Shown: positions 1 to 8,603 of the stretch, piece after piece
Layout of the letters: each line of letters starts with the position of its first letter
How positions within the stretch are numbered: the first letter of the stretch is position 1
Source of the DNA: Oscillospiraceae bacterium
Lineage (GTDB): Bacteria > Bacillota > Clostridia > Saccharofermentanales > Saccharofermentanaceae
Assembly (NCBI GenBank): GCA_900176545.1
Contig: FWXP01000009.1
Coordinates: 1-64,000 of the forward strand
Direction: 5' to 3'
DNA: 64,000 bases
Program-made: the position numbers and the translations under genes
The notes under the pieces: model-generated
Seen by the model: only the letters and a program-made list of their open reading frames with translations
The model's database searches: none
What the model was told of the DNA's origin: nothing

Positions 1-2370
1 TCTCATGCAGGAGACTATACAGTCTATTACATGTTCGATGGCGTAGATGATAACCATGCGGATATCACTGATACTTCGTATCACTTCACATCCAATATCG
101 TGGCAGCTGTACCTTCAAATTCCCAGAAGCCTGCGGCTAACAACGGTGCATATGTTGAAGGTGGAAGACCTCTCGTGACTGCACCTTCCACTTCGAATAT
201 ACCTGCAGGATATCACATCGAGTACAGGACATCTGATTCAGGATCCTGGAGCTCTGATATCCCTCTGGGTGATGTCGGAACATATAATGTTCAGTACAGA
301 TATGTTGACGCAAACGGTAATGAGGATTATACGGGCGGTAGTATCTCTGTTGGTGTTACCCCTGCACCGGCACCCTCTGAAAGCACACTTAGATCCGATA
401 ACAGACCTACGGGTGCAGACGGACTTGCCTATAACGGTCAGGCGCAGGATCTTGTTAACGATCCTTCCGTAATGCCTTCTGGATATGATCAGGTTCAGTA
501 CAGCACTGACGGAGGTAATACCTGGAGCTCCGATAAGCCTAAGGGTACGGATGCGGGCGTATATAACGTAATGTATAAGTACGTTGATACAAATGGTAAT
601 CACGAAGATCTTGAGGTCAATGATGTATTACAGATCAAGATCCGTGATGCAGCTCCCGAACCTTCAACTCTCAGAGCTGATCAGAAGCCTTCAGCAGTGA
701 CAGGACTGGTATATGACGGTGATGAGCATACGCTTATCGGCGCTCCTTCCGCTCTTTCCGATCCTAACGGATATCCTGCTGATTACGAGAGGATCATGTA
801 CAGTACCAACGGCGGAAATACTTGGAGTGAAGATCTCCCTTCTGCAACAGAAGCCGGAGAATATGAAGTAACCTTCAAGTATGTAGATGATGACGATGTT
901 TATGGAGACTTCGTGGGCGGCAGCGTTACTGTAGCTATCGCACCTGCACCTGCTCCTGTAGCTGATTCTCTTACTGATGATAACAAGCCTTCTGCAAATG
1001 ACCTGGCTTATACAGGTTCCGCACAGGCGCTTGTTACTGCACCTTCTGTTCTTCCTTCAGGATATGAGCAGGTATGGTATAGCACAGACGGCGGCAATAC
1101 ATGGTCTCAGAGTATTCCTACGGGAACAGATGTGGGTGATTATACTGTTAGTGTTAAGTATGTAGATACAGACAGTAACTACGCAGATCTTACAGGTGTT
1201 ACTGTTCCCGTAACTATATCTCAGGGTGCTGCTCCTGCTGCATCTTCACTGACAGCTGATCAGAAGCCTTCCGCAGTAAGCGGTCTTGTAGATAACGGTA
1301 CCGCTCAGGCACTTGTTACCGCACCTTCTTCTCTTCCTTCCGGATATGAGCAGGTATGGTACAGCACAGACGGCGGTAATACATGGTCTCAGACTATCCC
1401 TACGGGAACTGACGCAGGAACCTACAACGTAAGTGTTAAGTATGTAGATACAGACGGCAATTATGCTGATCTTACAGGTGTGACTGTACCCGTTACGATC
1501 GCATCTGCAGCCGCAGCTGAATTAACAGCTGACCAGATCCCTACAGCCGCAAGCGGACTTACATACACAGGTTCTGCTCAGGCACTTGTAACAGCACCTT
1601 CCTCTCTTCCTGACGGATACGAGCAGGTATGGTACAGCATCGATGGCGGTAATACTTGGTCACAGACTATCCCTACGGGAACAGCTGCAGGTACATATAC
1701 GGTAAATACAAGATATGTAGATACTGACGGTGTATTACCTGATATCTACGGTCCTGCGATCACAGTCGTTATCGCTGCAGCTACTGCTACCGTAACTATC
1801 GCAGGTGAGGAGCAGACAGTGACAGTAGGTCAGACTATCGCCCGTCCTGCTGATCCTTCCAGATACGGATACGACTTCACAGGTTGGTATGTAGACGAAG
1901 CTTGTACTATCCCTTACGACTTTAGTACTCCTGTCGGAGTCTTGGGTGTATCCCTCTATCCCGGATGGAATCAGATAGCATATACACTGGTATCCGGCGC
2001 AGGTTCTTCTTTTGATCCTGCAAGTACTCCGAATCTAGTATTCAGGGCAGTACGTAACAACAATGAGCCCTCTACCTTCAGCCACTTCACAGGCATAAAG
2101 GTAGACGGCAACATGGTAGGAGCAGAGAACTACACAGCAGTAAGCGGAAGCGTTATCGTTACACTCAATGCTGATTATCTGAAGACACTCAGCGCAGGAG
2201 AGCATACATTGGAGATCCTCTTCAACGATGGTCCTTCCGTAACTACAACATTCACGATAGTAGCATCTGTCGCAAGCACAGGTGAGACTCCCTGCAGTGT
2301 ATTCATGATAATGGGAATGCTGTTCATTACAACCGCTGCGGCATTTGTAGTCAGGTCAAGAGAAGCGTAA
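1..2370 (+). CDS. Repeat-rich cell-surface protein, 3' part (5' end outside window)
   Basis: The frame is open from base 1 and the first codons continue the repeat pattern, so the ATG at 31 is internal and the gene starts upstream. The visible 789 residues hold one partial and six full copies of a roughly 90-residue unit, with marks such as QALVTAPS, GYEQVWYSTDGGNTWS, AGTY and VKYVDTDGNYADLTG. Next comes an InlB-B/Flg_new-like segment (GYDFTGWYVDEACT, nt about 1786-1970). An X2-like Ig segment follows (VDGNMVGAENYTAVSGS, nt about 2032-2265), then a hydrophobic tail ending VVRSREA. The tail resembles a wall or membrane anchor, but no LPXTG motif is visible; TGET precedes it. An adhesin or substrate-binding role at the cell surface is inference. 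A good terminator follows the stop. Confidence 0.85.
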   Translation, partial: SHAGDYTVYYMFDGVDDNHADITDTSYHFTSNIVAAVPSNSQKPAANNGAYVEGGRPLVTAPSTSNIPAGYHIEYRTSDSGSWSSDIPLGDVGTYNVQYRYVDANGNEDYTGGSISVGVTPAPAPSESTLRSDNRPTGADGLAYNGQAQDLVNDPSVMPSGYDQVQYSTDGGNTWSSDKPKGTDAGVYNVMYKYVDTNGNHEDLEVNDVLQIKIRDAAPEPSTLRADQKPSAVTGLVYDGDEHTLIGAPSALSDPNGYPADYERIMYSTNGGNTWSEDLPSATEAGEYEVTFKYVDDDDVYGDFVGGSVTVAIAPAPAPVADSLTDDNKPSANDLAYTGSAQALVTAPSVLPSGYEQVWYSTDGGNTWSQSIPTGTDVGDYTVSVKYVDTDSNYADLTGVTVPVTISQGAAPAASSLTADQKPSAVSGLVDNGTAQALVTAPSSLPSGYEQVWYSTDGGNTWSQTIPTGTDAGTYNVSVKYVDTDGNYADLTGVTVPVTIASAAAAELTADQIPTAASGLTYTGSAQALVTAPSSLPDGYEQVWYSIDGGNTWSQTIPTGTAAGTYTVNTRYVDTDGVLPDIYGPAITVVIAAATATVTIAGEEQTVTVGQTIARPADPSRYGYDFTGWYVDEACTIPYDFSTPVGVLGVSLYPGWNQIAYTLVSGAGSSFDPASTPNLVFRAVRNNNEPSTFSHFTGIKVDGNMVGAENYTAVSGSVIVTLNADYLKTLSAGEHTLEILFNDGPSVTTTFTIVASVASTGETPCSVFMIMGMLFITTAAAFVVRSREA
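103..1767 (+). repeat. Tandem coding repeats (six units, about 255-290 bp)
   Basis: Six in-frame repeat units lie inside the surface-protein gene. The last three (roughly 960-1767) are nearly identical in protein and close in DNA, for example the segment around GYEQVWYS and GGNTWSQ. The first three are much more divergent. This suggests recent duplication or gene conversion at the 3' side of the array. Confidence 0.85.
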
Positions 2371-2392
2371 GCATCTCTCTCCTTTCAACTTA

Positions 2393-2427
2393 ATATCGCC
2401 CTCGCTCCTGCGGGGGCGATATTTTTG
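2393..2427 (+). terminator. Rho-independent terminator after surface-protein gene
   Basis: A 9-bp stem (ATATCGCCC / GGGCGATAT) with a 12-base loop is followed by a short T run. It lies 20 bases after the stop codon. Confidence 0.85.
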
Positions 2428-2508
2428 GGTACAGTGTTTTATATCCGTTTATAAGAATCGATCCGTGGTGTACAATACCTTCGGAAAAGATAAAAAGGAG
2501 CATATAGA

Positions 2509-3186
2509 TTGAAGATCCTCATAGCAGAAGATGACTCAGCCTTGCGAAGGCTGCTTTATGACCAGTTGACAGGAGACGGGTATGAAGTAGTCCAGGCTTC
2601 AGACGGTAAGGAAGCATATGAACTATACAGGACCCTGTCTCCGGATATGGCTATCCTTGATGTGATGATGCCCGTCATGGATGGTTTGTCGCTCCTTACA
2701 AAGATACGTGAGACTTCCGATATGCCGGTCATCTTTCTGACTGCAAGGGGAGAAGAGATAGATAAGGTAAGCGGTCTTCGTATGGGTGCTGATGATTACC
2801 TTGTTAAGCCGTGGGGGATGAATGAGCTCCTGGCAAGGATAGAAGTACAGAAGCGTCATATAAAGTCCGCCGAGGGTAAGGCTCAGGGCAAAGAGAATGT
2901 TATCGTAGCAGGCAACCTTCGGATGGATTTTGCCAACGGCATAGTAGAGAAGGATGGCGAGGTCCTGACGCTTAATGCCAAGGAATACCATATCCTTAAG
3001 TTCCTGTCGGAGAATATGGGCAAGGTCGTTACCAAGAAACAGATCTATCAGGCTGTATGGCAGGACGACTACGTATATGATGACAACACGATAATGGTGC
3101 AGATATCTCATCTTCGTTCCAAGATAGACGATGATGACAATAAGCATATCGCCACTCTTGTCGGTATAGGTTACCGTTTCGGATGA
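2509..3186 (+). CDS. OmpR/PhoB-family response regulator
   Basis: This 225-residue protein has a receiver domain (residues 1-115) with the acidic pair E7-D8-D9, phospho-acceptor D51 in AILDVMMPV, T/A motif FLTARG and K100 in LVKPWG. A winged-helix DNA-binding domain follows (about 128-225, ending GIGYRFG). The start is a TTG, chosen because AAAAGGAG lies 8 bases upstream and no ATG is suitably placed. It overlaps the kinase gene by 4 bases, so the two are translationally coupled and form a two-component pair. The targets are unknown. The CPBP protease gene just downstream is a possible target by position only. Confidence 0.92.
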   Translation: MKILIAEDDSALRRLLYDQLTGDGYEVVQASDGKEAYELYRTLSPDMAILDVMMPVMDGLSLLTKIRETSDMPVIFLTARGEEIDKVSGLRMGADDYLVKPWGMNELLARIEVQKRHIKSAEGKAQGKENVIVAGNLRMDFANGIVEKDGEVLTLNAKEYHILKFLSENMGKVVTKKQIYQAVWQDDYVYDDNTIMVQISHLRSKIDDDDNKHIATLVGIGYRFG

Positions 3187-4415
3187 TGGCTAAGAGCAGT
3201 ACACAAAGGCTCCTTACCAAGAGGTTTATAAGAGCCATGCTGATGACTATCGGGATCTCAATGCTCCCGATGTTGATCCTTATGGTCATTGCCAATCTTG
3301 CGCATTACGAGATATCAAAGGAGTATCCGGCCTCGAACAGGCTCTGCGAAGACATCCGGGATATCTATGTCGAGGATTATATAGAGTCGGGCGGAGGTGC
3401 CATAGTCATCGATAAGGACCTGAATGTCATTAACCTCGGCGGTGAATGTACAGTAGATAAAGAACAGTTGACTCCGACTGAACTTGCCGATCTGTTCAGT
3501 GAGCTGTCGGATGATTCGAGTTCCTTTTACGATATCGCATACTACGACGGAGAAGATCCATACTGGCTCATACTTCGTCAACCTGTATCCTTTCTCATTT
3601 CCATCAATATCGATTCTGACTCTGCATACTTCGGCAGGGACTTTGCTATCGTTCAGCTTGTATTTGTTCTCTACTTTATGGTGCTTATCGCTTTTGCCGT
3701 AGCGTATTCCGTTAAGACCGCGCGTGAAGTAAAGAAGATAGAGACAGAGGAAGAGAATAAGAGAATGCTCCTGGTATCGGAGATCTCCCATGACCTGAAG
3801 ACTCCTCTTGCAAGCGTACAGGGATATAGCGAAATGCTTCTTGATAAGGATGTGGATGAAAAGGACAGGGAAGATTATCTTCGCATGATCTACGACAATT
3901 CCGTCCGTACAAACGAGATACTGCAAAGCCTCTTTATGTATTCAAAGCTCGGGAGCGCAGGTTATCAGATAAAGAAGGAGAGGACGGATATCTGCGAGCT
4001 CGTAAGGCTTATCGCCGCAGAATACATAAACCGTTTTGATCAGTCCGGATTCGAATATGCTTTCGATATCCCTGACGAAGAGATCTTCGCCGATATAGAT
4101 AAGAGCCTTATGAGAAGGGTATTCGATAATCTTATCGGGAATTCCATGAAATATAACCACGAAGGGACTAAGGTCGAGATATCGGTAAAGGTTCCCAAGG
4201 ACATAGAGATAACCGTAAGTGATAACGGCTGCGGTATCCCGGAGGATAAGAAGGACAAGATATGGATGCCTTTCTACCGCATCGACGGAACTGTCAAGGG
4301 AAGCGGTCTGGGACTTGCGATAGTAAAGCAGATCGTGGAGCTCCACGGCGGAAGGGCGGAACTTATCCCTTCCGATAAAGGCTGCTCCTGGAAGATATAT
4401 TTAAGACGGATTTAA
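3183..4415 (+). CDS. Membrane sensor histidine kinase
   Basis: The 410-residue protein has a first membrane helix at about 17-39, an extracytoplasmic sensor of about 115 residues, and a second helix at about 155-177. The H-box SEISHDLKTPLAS carries phospho-acceptor H203. The N-box (DNLIGNSMKYN), G1 (DNGCGIPEDK) and G2 (GSGLGLAIV) motifs of the ATPase domain are all present, so it should be active. The start ATG overlaps the stop of the response regulator, its likely partner. No HAMP domain is evident. The sensed signal cannot be told from the sequence. Confidence 0.92.
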   Translation: MMAKSSTQRLLTKRFIRAMLMTIGISMLPMLILMVIANLAHYEISKEYPASNRLCEDIRDIYVEDYIESGGGAIVIDKDLNVINLGGECTVDKEQLTPTELADLFSELSDDSSSFYDIAYYDGEDPYWLILRQPVSFLISINIDSDSAYFGRDFAIVQLVFVLYFMVLIAFAVAYSVKTAREVKKIETEEENKRMLLVSEISHDLKTPLASVQGYSEMLLDKDVDEKDREDYLRMIYDNSVRTNEILQSLFMYSKLGSAGYQIKKERTDICELVRLIAAEYINRFDQSGFEYAFDIPDEEIFADIDKSLMRRVFDNLIGNSMKYNHEGTKVEISVKVPKDIEITVSDNGCGIPEDKKDKIWMPFYRIDGTVKGSGLGLAIVKQIVELHGGRAELIPSDKGCSWKIYLRRI

Positions 4416-4493
4416 GGTGATATTCAGTCCGACTACAGACGGTGTTGTTAACATTTCAAGCGTAAACAAAAACGTCTATAGGAGTGTACTGAA

Positions 4494-5312
4494 ATGGAAA
4501 AGAACAAAAAGAAACTTTTCGCGAGCATCGGCATATGTATGCTGCTAATGCTGCCATTTGTGATCAGCGGGATCATATCCGATCACATCGACAACGAGAT
4601 CGTAGGGAAAGCCGTCGATCTGGCAGGCCGTGTCCTGTCCGCCGCAGGTATCCTGCTTTATATAAGGAAAGCCTATAAGATCGAGATAGGTATCAAGAAG
4701 GATAATCTGGCCAAAGGCATATTCAGATACGGTATACTTATCTTCTGTACGGTCATATTCAACATCATTTGTGAGTATCAGAAGCCTGAGATATCATTCA
4801 TTCGAGCTCTTCCGACTCTGCTGTTCTACCTGATCGCCAACATGGGCGTAGGCCTTATGGAAGAGACTTTGTGCAGAGGTTTTCTCTTTAATGTCTTCAA
4901 AGGATACTGGGGCGATAACAAGAAAGGTGTATACCTTGCAACATTTGTATCAGCTTTCATCTTCGGATCTATCCACCTCTTTAACCTTAACGGGCATAAC
5001 ACCATAGCTACTATCACACAGGTAGCATATGCAACATTCTTCGGAGCTCTCTTCGCAGTAGTCTATTACCGTTCCGGCAATCTGCTGTCCTGCATCATCC
5101 TTCACGGACTAGTGGATTTCTCGGCGAATGTGTGGCCTTGCTTTCTTAAGGATAGAGCTGCTTATCTTGCACAGGAGGATGTTACGGATTATCCAATGTC
5201 GATCGTACTGGCGATCGCCGCTGTCACACTACCTCTGGTGATCTCTGCTCTTGTCCAGCTCCATAACGAGTTCAAGAACAGGAAGAACGATCTTGTAACG
5301 GCAGAAATGTAA
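4494..5312 (+). CDS. CPBP-family intramembrane glutamic protease
   Basis: This 272-residue multi-pass membrane protein carries the CPBP (Abi/CAAX-type) signature. Motif 1 is EETLCR (E123, E124, R128), motif 2 is FGSIHLF with H161, and motif 3 is IILHGLVDFS with H204. These residues form the active site in the family, so an active protease is likely. Some Firmicutes members act in bacteriocin self-immunity or prenyl-protein processing; the substrate here is unknown. AGGAG lies 9 bases before the ATG. It follows the two-component pair by 78 bases. Confidence 0.88.
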   Translation: MEKNKKKLFASIGICMLLMLPFVISGIISDHIDNEIVGKAVDLAGRVLSAAGILLYIRKAYKIEIGIKKDNLAKGIFRYGILIFCTVIFNIICEYQKPEISFIRALPTLLFYLIANMGVGLMEETLCRGFLFNVFKGYWGDNKKGVYLATFVSAFIFGSIHLFNLNGHNTIATITQVAYATFFGALFAVVYYRSGNLLSCIILHGLVDFSANVWPCFLKDRAAYLAQEDVTDYPMSIVLAIAAVTLPLVISALVQLHNEFKNRKNDLVTAEM

Positions 5313-5325
5313 CCGTACAATAAAG

Positions 5326-5369
5326 AGAGCCGTCAGTATCCTCTGCAGAAGGTACGGGCGGCTCTTTAT
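5326..5369. terminator. Bidirectional terminator between convergent genes
   Basis: A 7-bp stem AGAGCCG / CGGCTCT is flanked by A-rich sequence on the left and TTTA on the right. It sits between the ends of the CPBP gene and the convergent hydrolase gene and may serve both. Confidence 0.7.
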
Positions 5370-5391
5370 CTGTTCCGATGATCTGCCTGCT

Positions 5392-6378
5392 TTACTTGAG
5401 CACCTTATCCAGGAATATGCTTGCCATCTCGGGCCACATCTGGATGTCTTTATATGTAGCTGCGATCTTCCTGGCTTCGTCCTCGGGAACAGAGAGATCT
5501 TCTTCGTTGGCGAACTGCTCTATAAGCTCCTGACGTCTTTCTTCCGTAACATCGATGCAGGTTCCTGCCCTGACATGGTCTATGGCATTCTCGACCTGCT
5601 CCAACGTATATTTGCCTTCAAAATTACCTGCAAAGAAATCTACGTTGGGAAGAGATAATCCGTGGAAGCCGAAGGGGAAGACTAAGTGCTCGAACTTAAC
5701 ACCTGCCTTCTGCAGGGCCTGTGCCATAAGATAGGAATTCTCGACGGGTACTGCAGCATCTTCCTGTGTCTGCCAGATAAAGCAGGGAGGAGTATCTGAT
5801 GTGACATTCTTCTCTGCGCTGAAGAAATCTATATCTTCCTGTGACTGCTCTGTTCCGAGAAGAGCCTGGATAGAATACTTATGCGTATATTCGCCTGCGG
5901 TTATGACAGGGTAGCAGAGGATAGCAGCAGAAGGCCTTGCAGAGATCTTATTAAGTTCTTCGTCAGGGTCTTCTATGTCATCGAAATGCACTGCGAGCAT
6001 GGAGCAGAGGTGTGCGCCTGCGGAGAAGCCGCAGATGACGACAGTATCGTTTATACAGAAATCGTCGCTTCTTGACCTTAAGTATCTTACAGCCCTTGAG
6101 ATATCCATAAGGGGCTGTGTGCGAAGAGGGATCGACATCGTGATGTCGGTAGTATAAGTAAGAACAAATGCATTATATCCTCTGAAGTAGAACTCCTTGG
6201 CGATATGTTCGCTCTCTGAAGGCGCGCACATGCAGTATCCGCCGCCCGGTACTACCAGGAATGCATCTCTCTTCTTGTTGTCCTTATGAAGGTAGGCCCT
6301 TATATTGGGAGTAAAGCCGTATGCTGCTCTGTAAGTATATTCATCGTCTTTCCATATGTTATGTCTTGTGTTTTCCAT
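5392..6378 (-). CDS. Alpha/beta hydrolase, esterase-like
   Basis: The 328-residue protein has the oxyanion motif VVPGGGY (about 42-48), the nucleophile elbow GFSAG with S119, an acid candidate D207 (WQTQEDAAVP) and H239 (FGFHG). This complete triad and layout resemble hormone-sensitive-lipase-like and acetyl-xylan-esterase-like enzymes. No signal peptide is present, so it is cytosolic. The last 60 residues form a helical extension that is not part of the core fold. A carbohydrate-ester substrate is plausible beside the sugar-transport locus but is inference. GGAG lies 9 bases upstream of the ATG. Confidence 0.85.
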   Translation of the reverse strand: MENTRHNIWKDDEYTYRAAYGFTPNIRAYLHKDNKKRDAFLVVPGGGYCMCAPSESEHIAKEFYFRGYNAFVLTYTTDITMSIPLRTQPLMDISRAVRYLRSRSDDFCINDTVVICGFSAGAHLCSMLAVHFDDIEDPDEELNKISARPSAAILCYPVITAGEYTHKYSIQALLGTEQSQEDIDFFSAEKNVTSDTPPCFIWQTQEDAAVPVENSYLMAQALQKAGVKFEHLVFPFGFHGLSLPNVDFFAGNFEGKYTLEQVENAIDHVRAGTCIDVTEERRQELIEQFANEEDLSVPEDEARKIAATYKDIQMWPEMASIFLDKVLK

Positions 6379-6516
6379 GTTGAGATATCTCCGAATATAT
6401 TGATGTATGGTAATCTAATTTTGTCATTTAATGCCGTTCATAGCAATAGGCTGTTGGTGCCTTAAAGATAGTGTGATATGATATCGGCGGTCTATAAAGA
6501 AAAGAGGCGTCGGAGT

Positions 6517-7443
6517 ATGAGTACGGCAGTAATTTTGCAGCAGATGGCGGTCATCTGCATCCTTGTATCCATAGGATTTTATCTGTGTAAGAAGGGTGTC
6601 ATGGATAACATCGCTTCCAAGAAGATATCCGCGATAGTAATGGATATCTGTAATCCCGCGCTTATCTTAGCTTCCATCTTATCGGGCAACATTACCGCTG
6701 ACAGGCACGATCTTCTTATATCCATAGTCCTCAGCATGGGCTTTTATATCTTCCTTGTAGGATTGGGCTTCGTGATTCCGCGTATACTTGGCGTAGCTCC
6801 TGACAAGAGAAGATTCTATAACCTAATGACGGTCTATACCAATGTAGGATTCATAGGCATCCCCGTAGCAAGGGCGATCCTTCCGGAGAATGCCATCCTT
6901 AACGTTATCGTATGTAATGTCATGTACAGCCTTCTTTTCTATACGCACGGCGTTACTATCCTAAGCGGCGGCAAGGAGAAGATGAATATCAAGAAGGTGT
7001 TCAGCCCCGGAACGATAATGGCAGTGCTGGCTCTCGTAGTATTCTGGTTCGATATATCTCTTCCGCCCGTGCTTGCCAACTCTATCTCATATGTCGGCAA
7101 TGCGACCGTATTCCTGTCCATGACCCTCTTAGGCGCAGCTATCGCCAGGTCTAACTTCATGGCGGGTCTCAAGGATCTTAAGATATGGATATATATAGGA
7201 GTCAGGATGGTAACTGTGCCTTTCGCCATGTTCTTCCTGCTCCGTGCTCTTCATGTGGACTCCATAACCATCCTTGCACTGTGTCTCATGGCGTGTATGC
7301 CCGTAGGCAACCTGCCTCTTATCCAGGCGGAGAAGACGGGGGAGGATACGTCCATATTATCTTCCGCTATCGCTGTATCGACGGTGGTCTCCATACTTAC
7401 AATAACACTCGCAATGTCTTTCTTTTCGGCTCTTATCGGCTGA
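6517..7443 (+). CDS. AEC-family (auxin efflux carrier-like) permease
   Basis: This is a roughly 308-residue protein of about ten membrane helices with the inverted-repeat layout of the AEC/BASS fold. Marks include DICNPALILASI near the start, YTNVGFIGIPVA in the middle and MPVGNLPLIQAEK near the end. The family moves carboxylates or amino-acid-like anions; the substrate is unknown here. The start at 6517 is preferred because AGAGG lies about 9 bases upstream. An in-frame ATG at 6478 has no ribosome site. It is the last gene before the sugar-sensing operon and reads in the same direction. Confidence 0.88.
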   Translation: MSTAVILQQMAVICILVSIGFYLCKKGVMDNIASKKISAIVMDICNPALILASILSGNITADRHDLLISIVLSMGFYIFLVGLGFVIPRILGVAPDKRRFYNLMTVYTNVGFIGIPVARAILPENAILNVIVCNVMYSLLFYTHGVTILSGGKEKMNIKKVFSPGTIMAVLALVVFWFDISLPPVLANSISYVGNATVFLSMTLLGAAIARSNFMAGLKDLKIWIYIGVRMVTVPFAMFFLLRALHVDSITILALCLMACMPVGNLPLIQAEKTGEDTSILSSAIAVSTVVSILTITLAMSFFSALIG

Positions 7444-7562
7444 TAACGTAATATTTTGAACAAGTCATGGAGGATTAGTCTCGTGGCTTTTGATCCCGTC
7501 CTGGTGTAAGATAATACCGTGGGCCTTAGGGTCGGCAAGATATCTGTAAGTGGGGTCCTTCT

Positions 7563-8603
7563 GTGGAAAAGAGGCAAAAGAGGAACAAGGTGTTTCTGGG
7601 TGTGCTGTCGGCATTTACCCTGGTCATGTTTGCTCTGACCATCATAGGACTCGTCGTATTTACTCTTCAGGTGAACCGGTACGAAGCATCCGGTATAGAT
7701 GATTACAATACTTATTCAAGGATATATGCATATATAGCAAGTAACCCCGACAGTACGGTGTCAGAATCTCTCTATCAGGACTTAAGGGAATACGGTCTTA
7801 CTCAGGACTGCTATGTGGAGATGATCGGCAGTGACCTGGCTTCCAGCTACACCAAGGACCAGCTCCTGGATATAGCCATAAGGGCGAAGGTATCGGGCAT
7901 CATATTGGAAGGCGACGATTCGGAGGAGACGGCGCGTCTCGTGGAAGAGGCTGATCTGGCGGGGATCCCGGTCGTAACGGTCATGACCGATGCGCCCGGA
8001 ACTGCACGCTGCAGCTTCATTGGACTTAATAACTACAGCGCAGGTACCAACTATGGCAACCTGGTGCTCCAGGCAGCAAGTGAGAAGACGGACGATGCTA
8101 TAGATGCGCTGGTCATCATGAGCTCCGGCGACAGCAATGAGAGCGTTCTTTGTTCGGCTATACAGGAGACGCTGTCGGGAAGCAACATCTCGCTTGATTC
8201 CGTTGTCATAGAAAGCGACTCGACCTTCAGTACGGAGGAGAAGGTCATAGATATCCTGGATGAATACGACGAACTTCCCGATATCATCGTGTGCCTGAGC
8301 GATCTTAATACAAGATGCGTATATCAGTGCGTCGTCGACATGAACGCCGTCGGCAACTGCACCATCATAGGCTATTACGATTCGGGTACGGTCCTTGAAG
8401 CTATCGAGAGAGGTGCCATCTATGCAACCTTGAACGTGAACAGCAGGCAGCTGGCGCAGTACTGCGTAGATGCCCTCAACGAGTATATCGATATGGGAAA
8501 TGTAAGTGAGTACTACAGCACCGACTATATCCTGATAGACAGTTATAATGTGGCAGATTATATAGCGGAAGACGAGCAGGAGGAGACGGGTGAAGGGGTA
8601 TAA
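7563..8603 (+). CDS. Membrane-anchored sugar-binding sensor protein (XylFII-like)
   Basis: The 346-residue protein has an uncleaved-looking N-terminal membrane helix (about 9-35) and then a type I periplasmic-binding fold (about 80-330) with GIILEGDD, GIPVVTVMTD and FIGLNNYSAGTNYG. It has no lipobox, so it stays tethered. The kinase gene begins 14 bases before its stop. Together with a YesM/LytS kinase and a YesN regulator this matches the known XylFII-LytS-YesN three-component plan, where the binding protein presents the ligand to the kinase. The start is GTG with a GTGGGG ribosome-like site. The exact sugar is not deducible. Confidence 0.85.
   Translation: MEKRQKRNKVFLGVLSAFTLVMFALTIIGLVVFTLQVNRYEASGIDDYNTYSRIYAYIASNPDSTVSESLYQDLREYGLTQDCYVEMIGSDLASSYTKDQLLDIAIRAKVSGIILEGDDSEETARLVEEADLAGIPVVTVMTDAPGTARCSFIGLNNYSAGTNYGNLVLQAASEKTDDAIDALVIMSSGDSNESVLCSAIQETLSGSNISLDSVVIESDSTFSTEEKVIDILDEYDELPDIIVCLSDLNTRCVYQCVVDMNAVGNCTIIGYYDSGTVLEAIERGAIYATLNVNSRQLAQYCVDALNEYIDMGNVSEYYSTDYILIDSYNVADYIAEDEQEETGEGV

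Noticed and set aside
1-1767. CRISPR-like repeat array
   Set aside because: The repeats are long, in frame and protein-coding, without spacers.
31-2370. ATG at 31 as the start of the surface-protein gene
   Set aside because: The frame is open from base 1 and the preceding codons continue the repeat pattern, so the true start is outside the window.
4444-4467. CcpA cre-like site before the CPBP gene
   Set aside because: Two key positions of the cre consensus do not match and no catabolic gene is adjacent.
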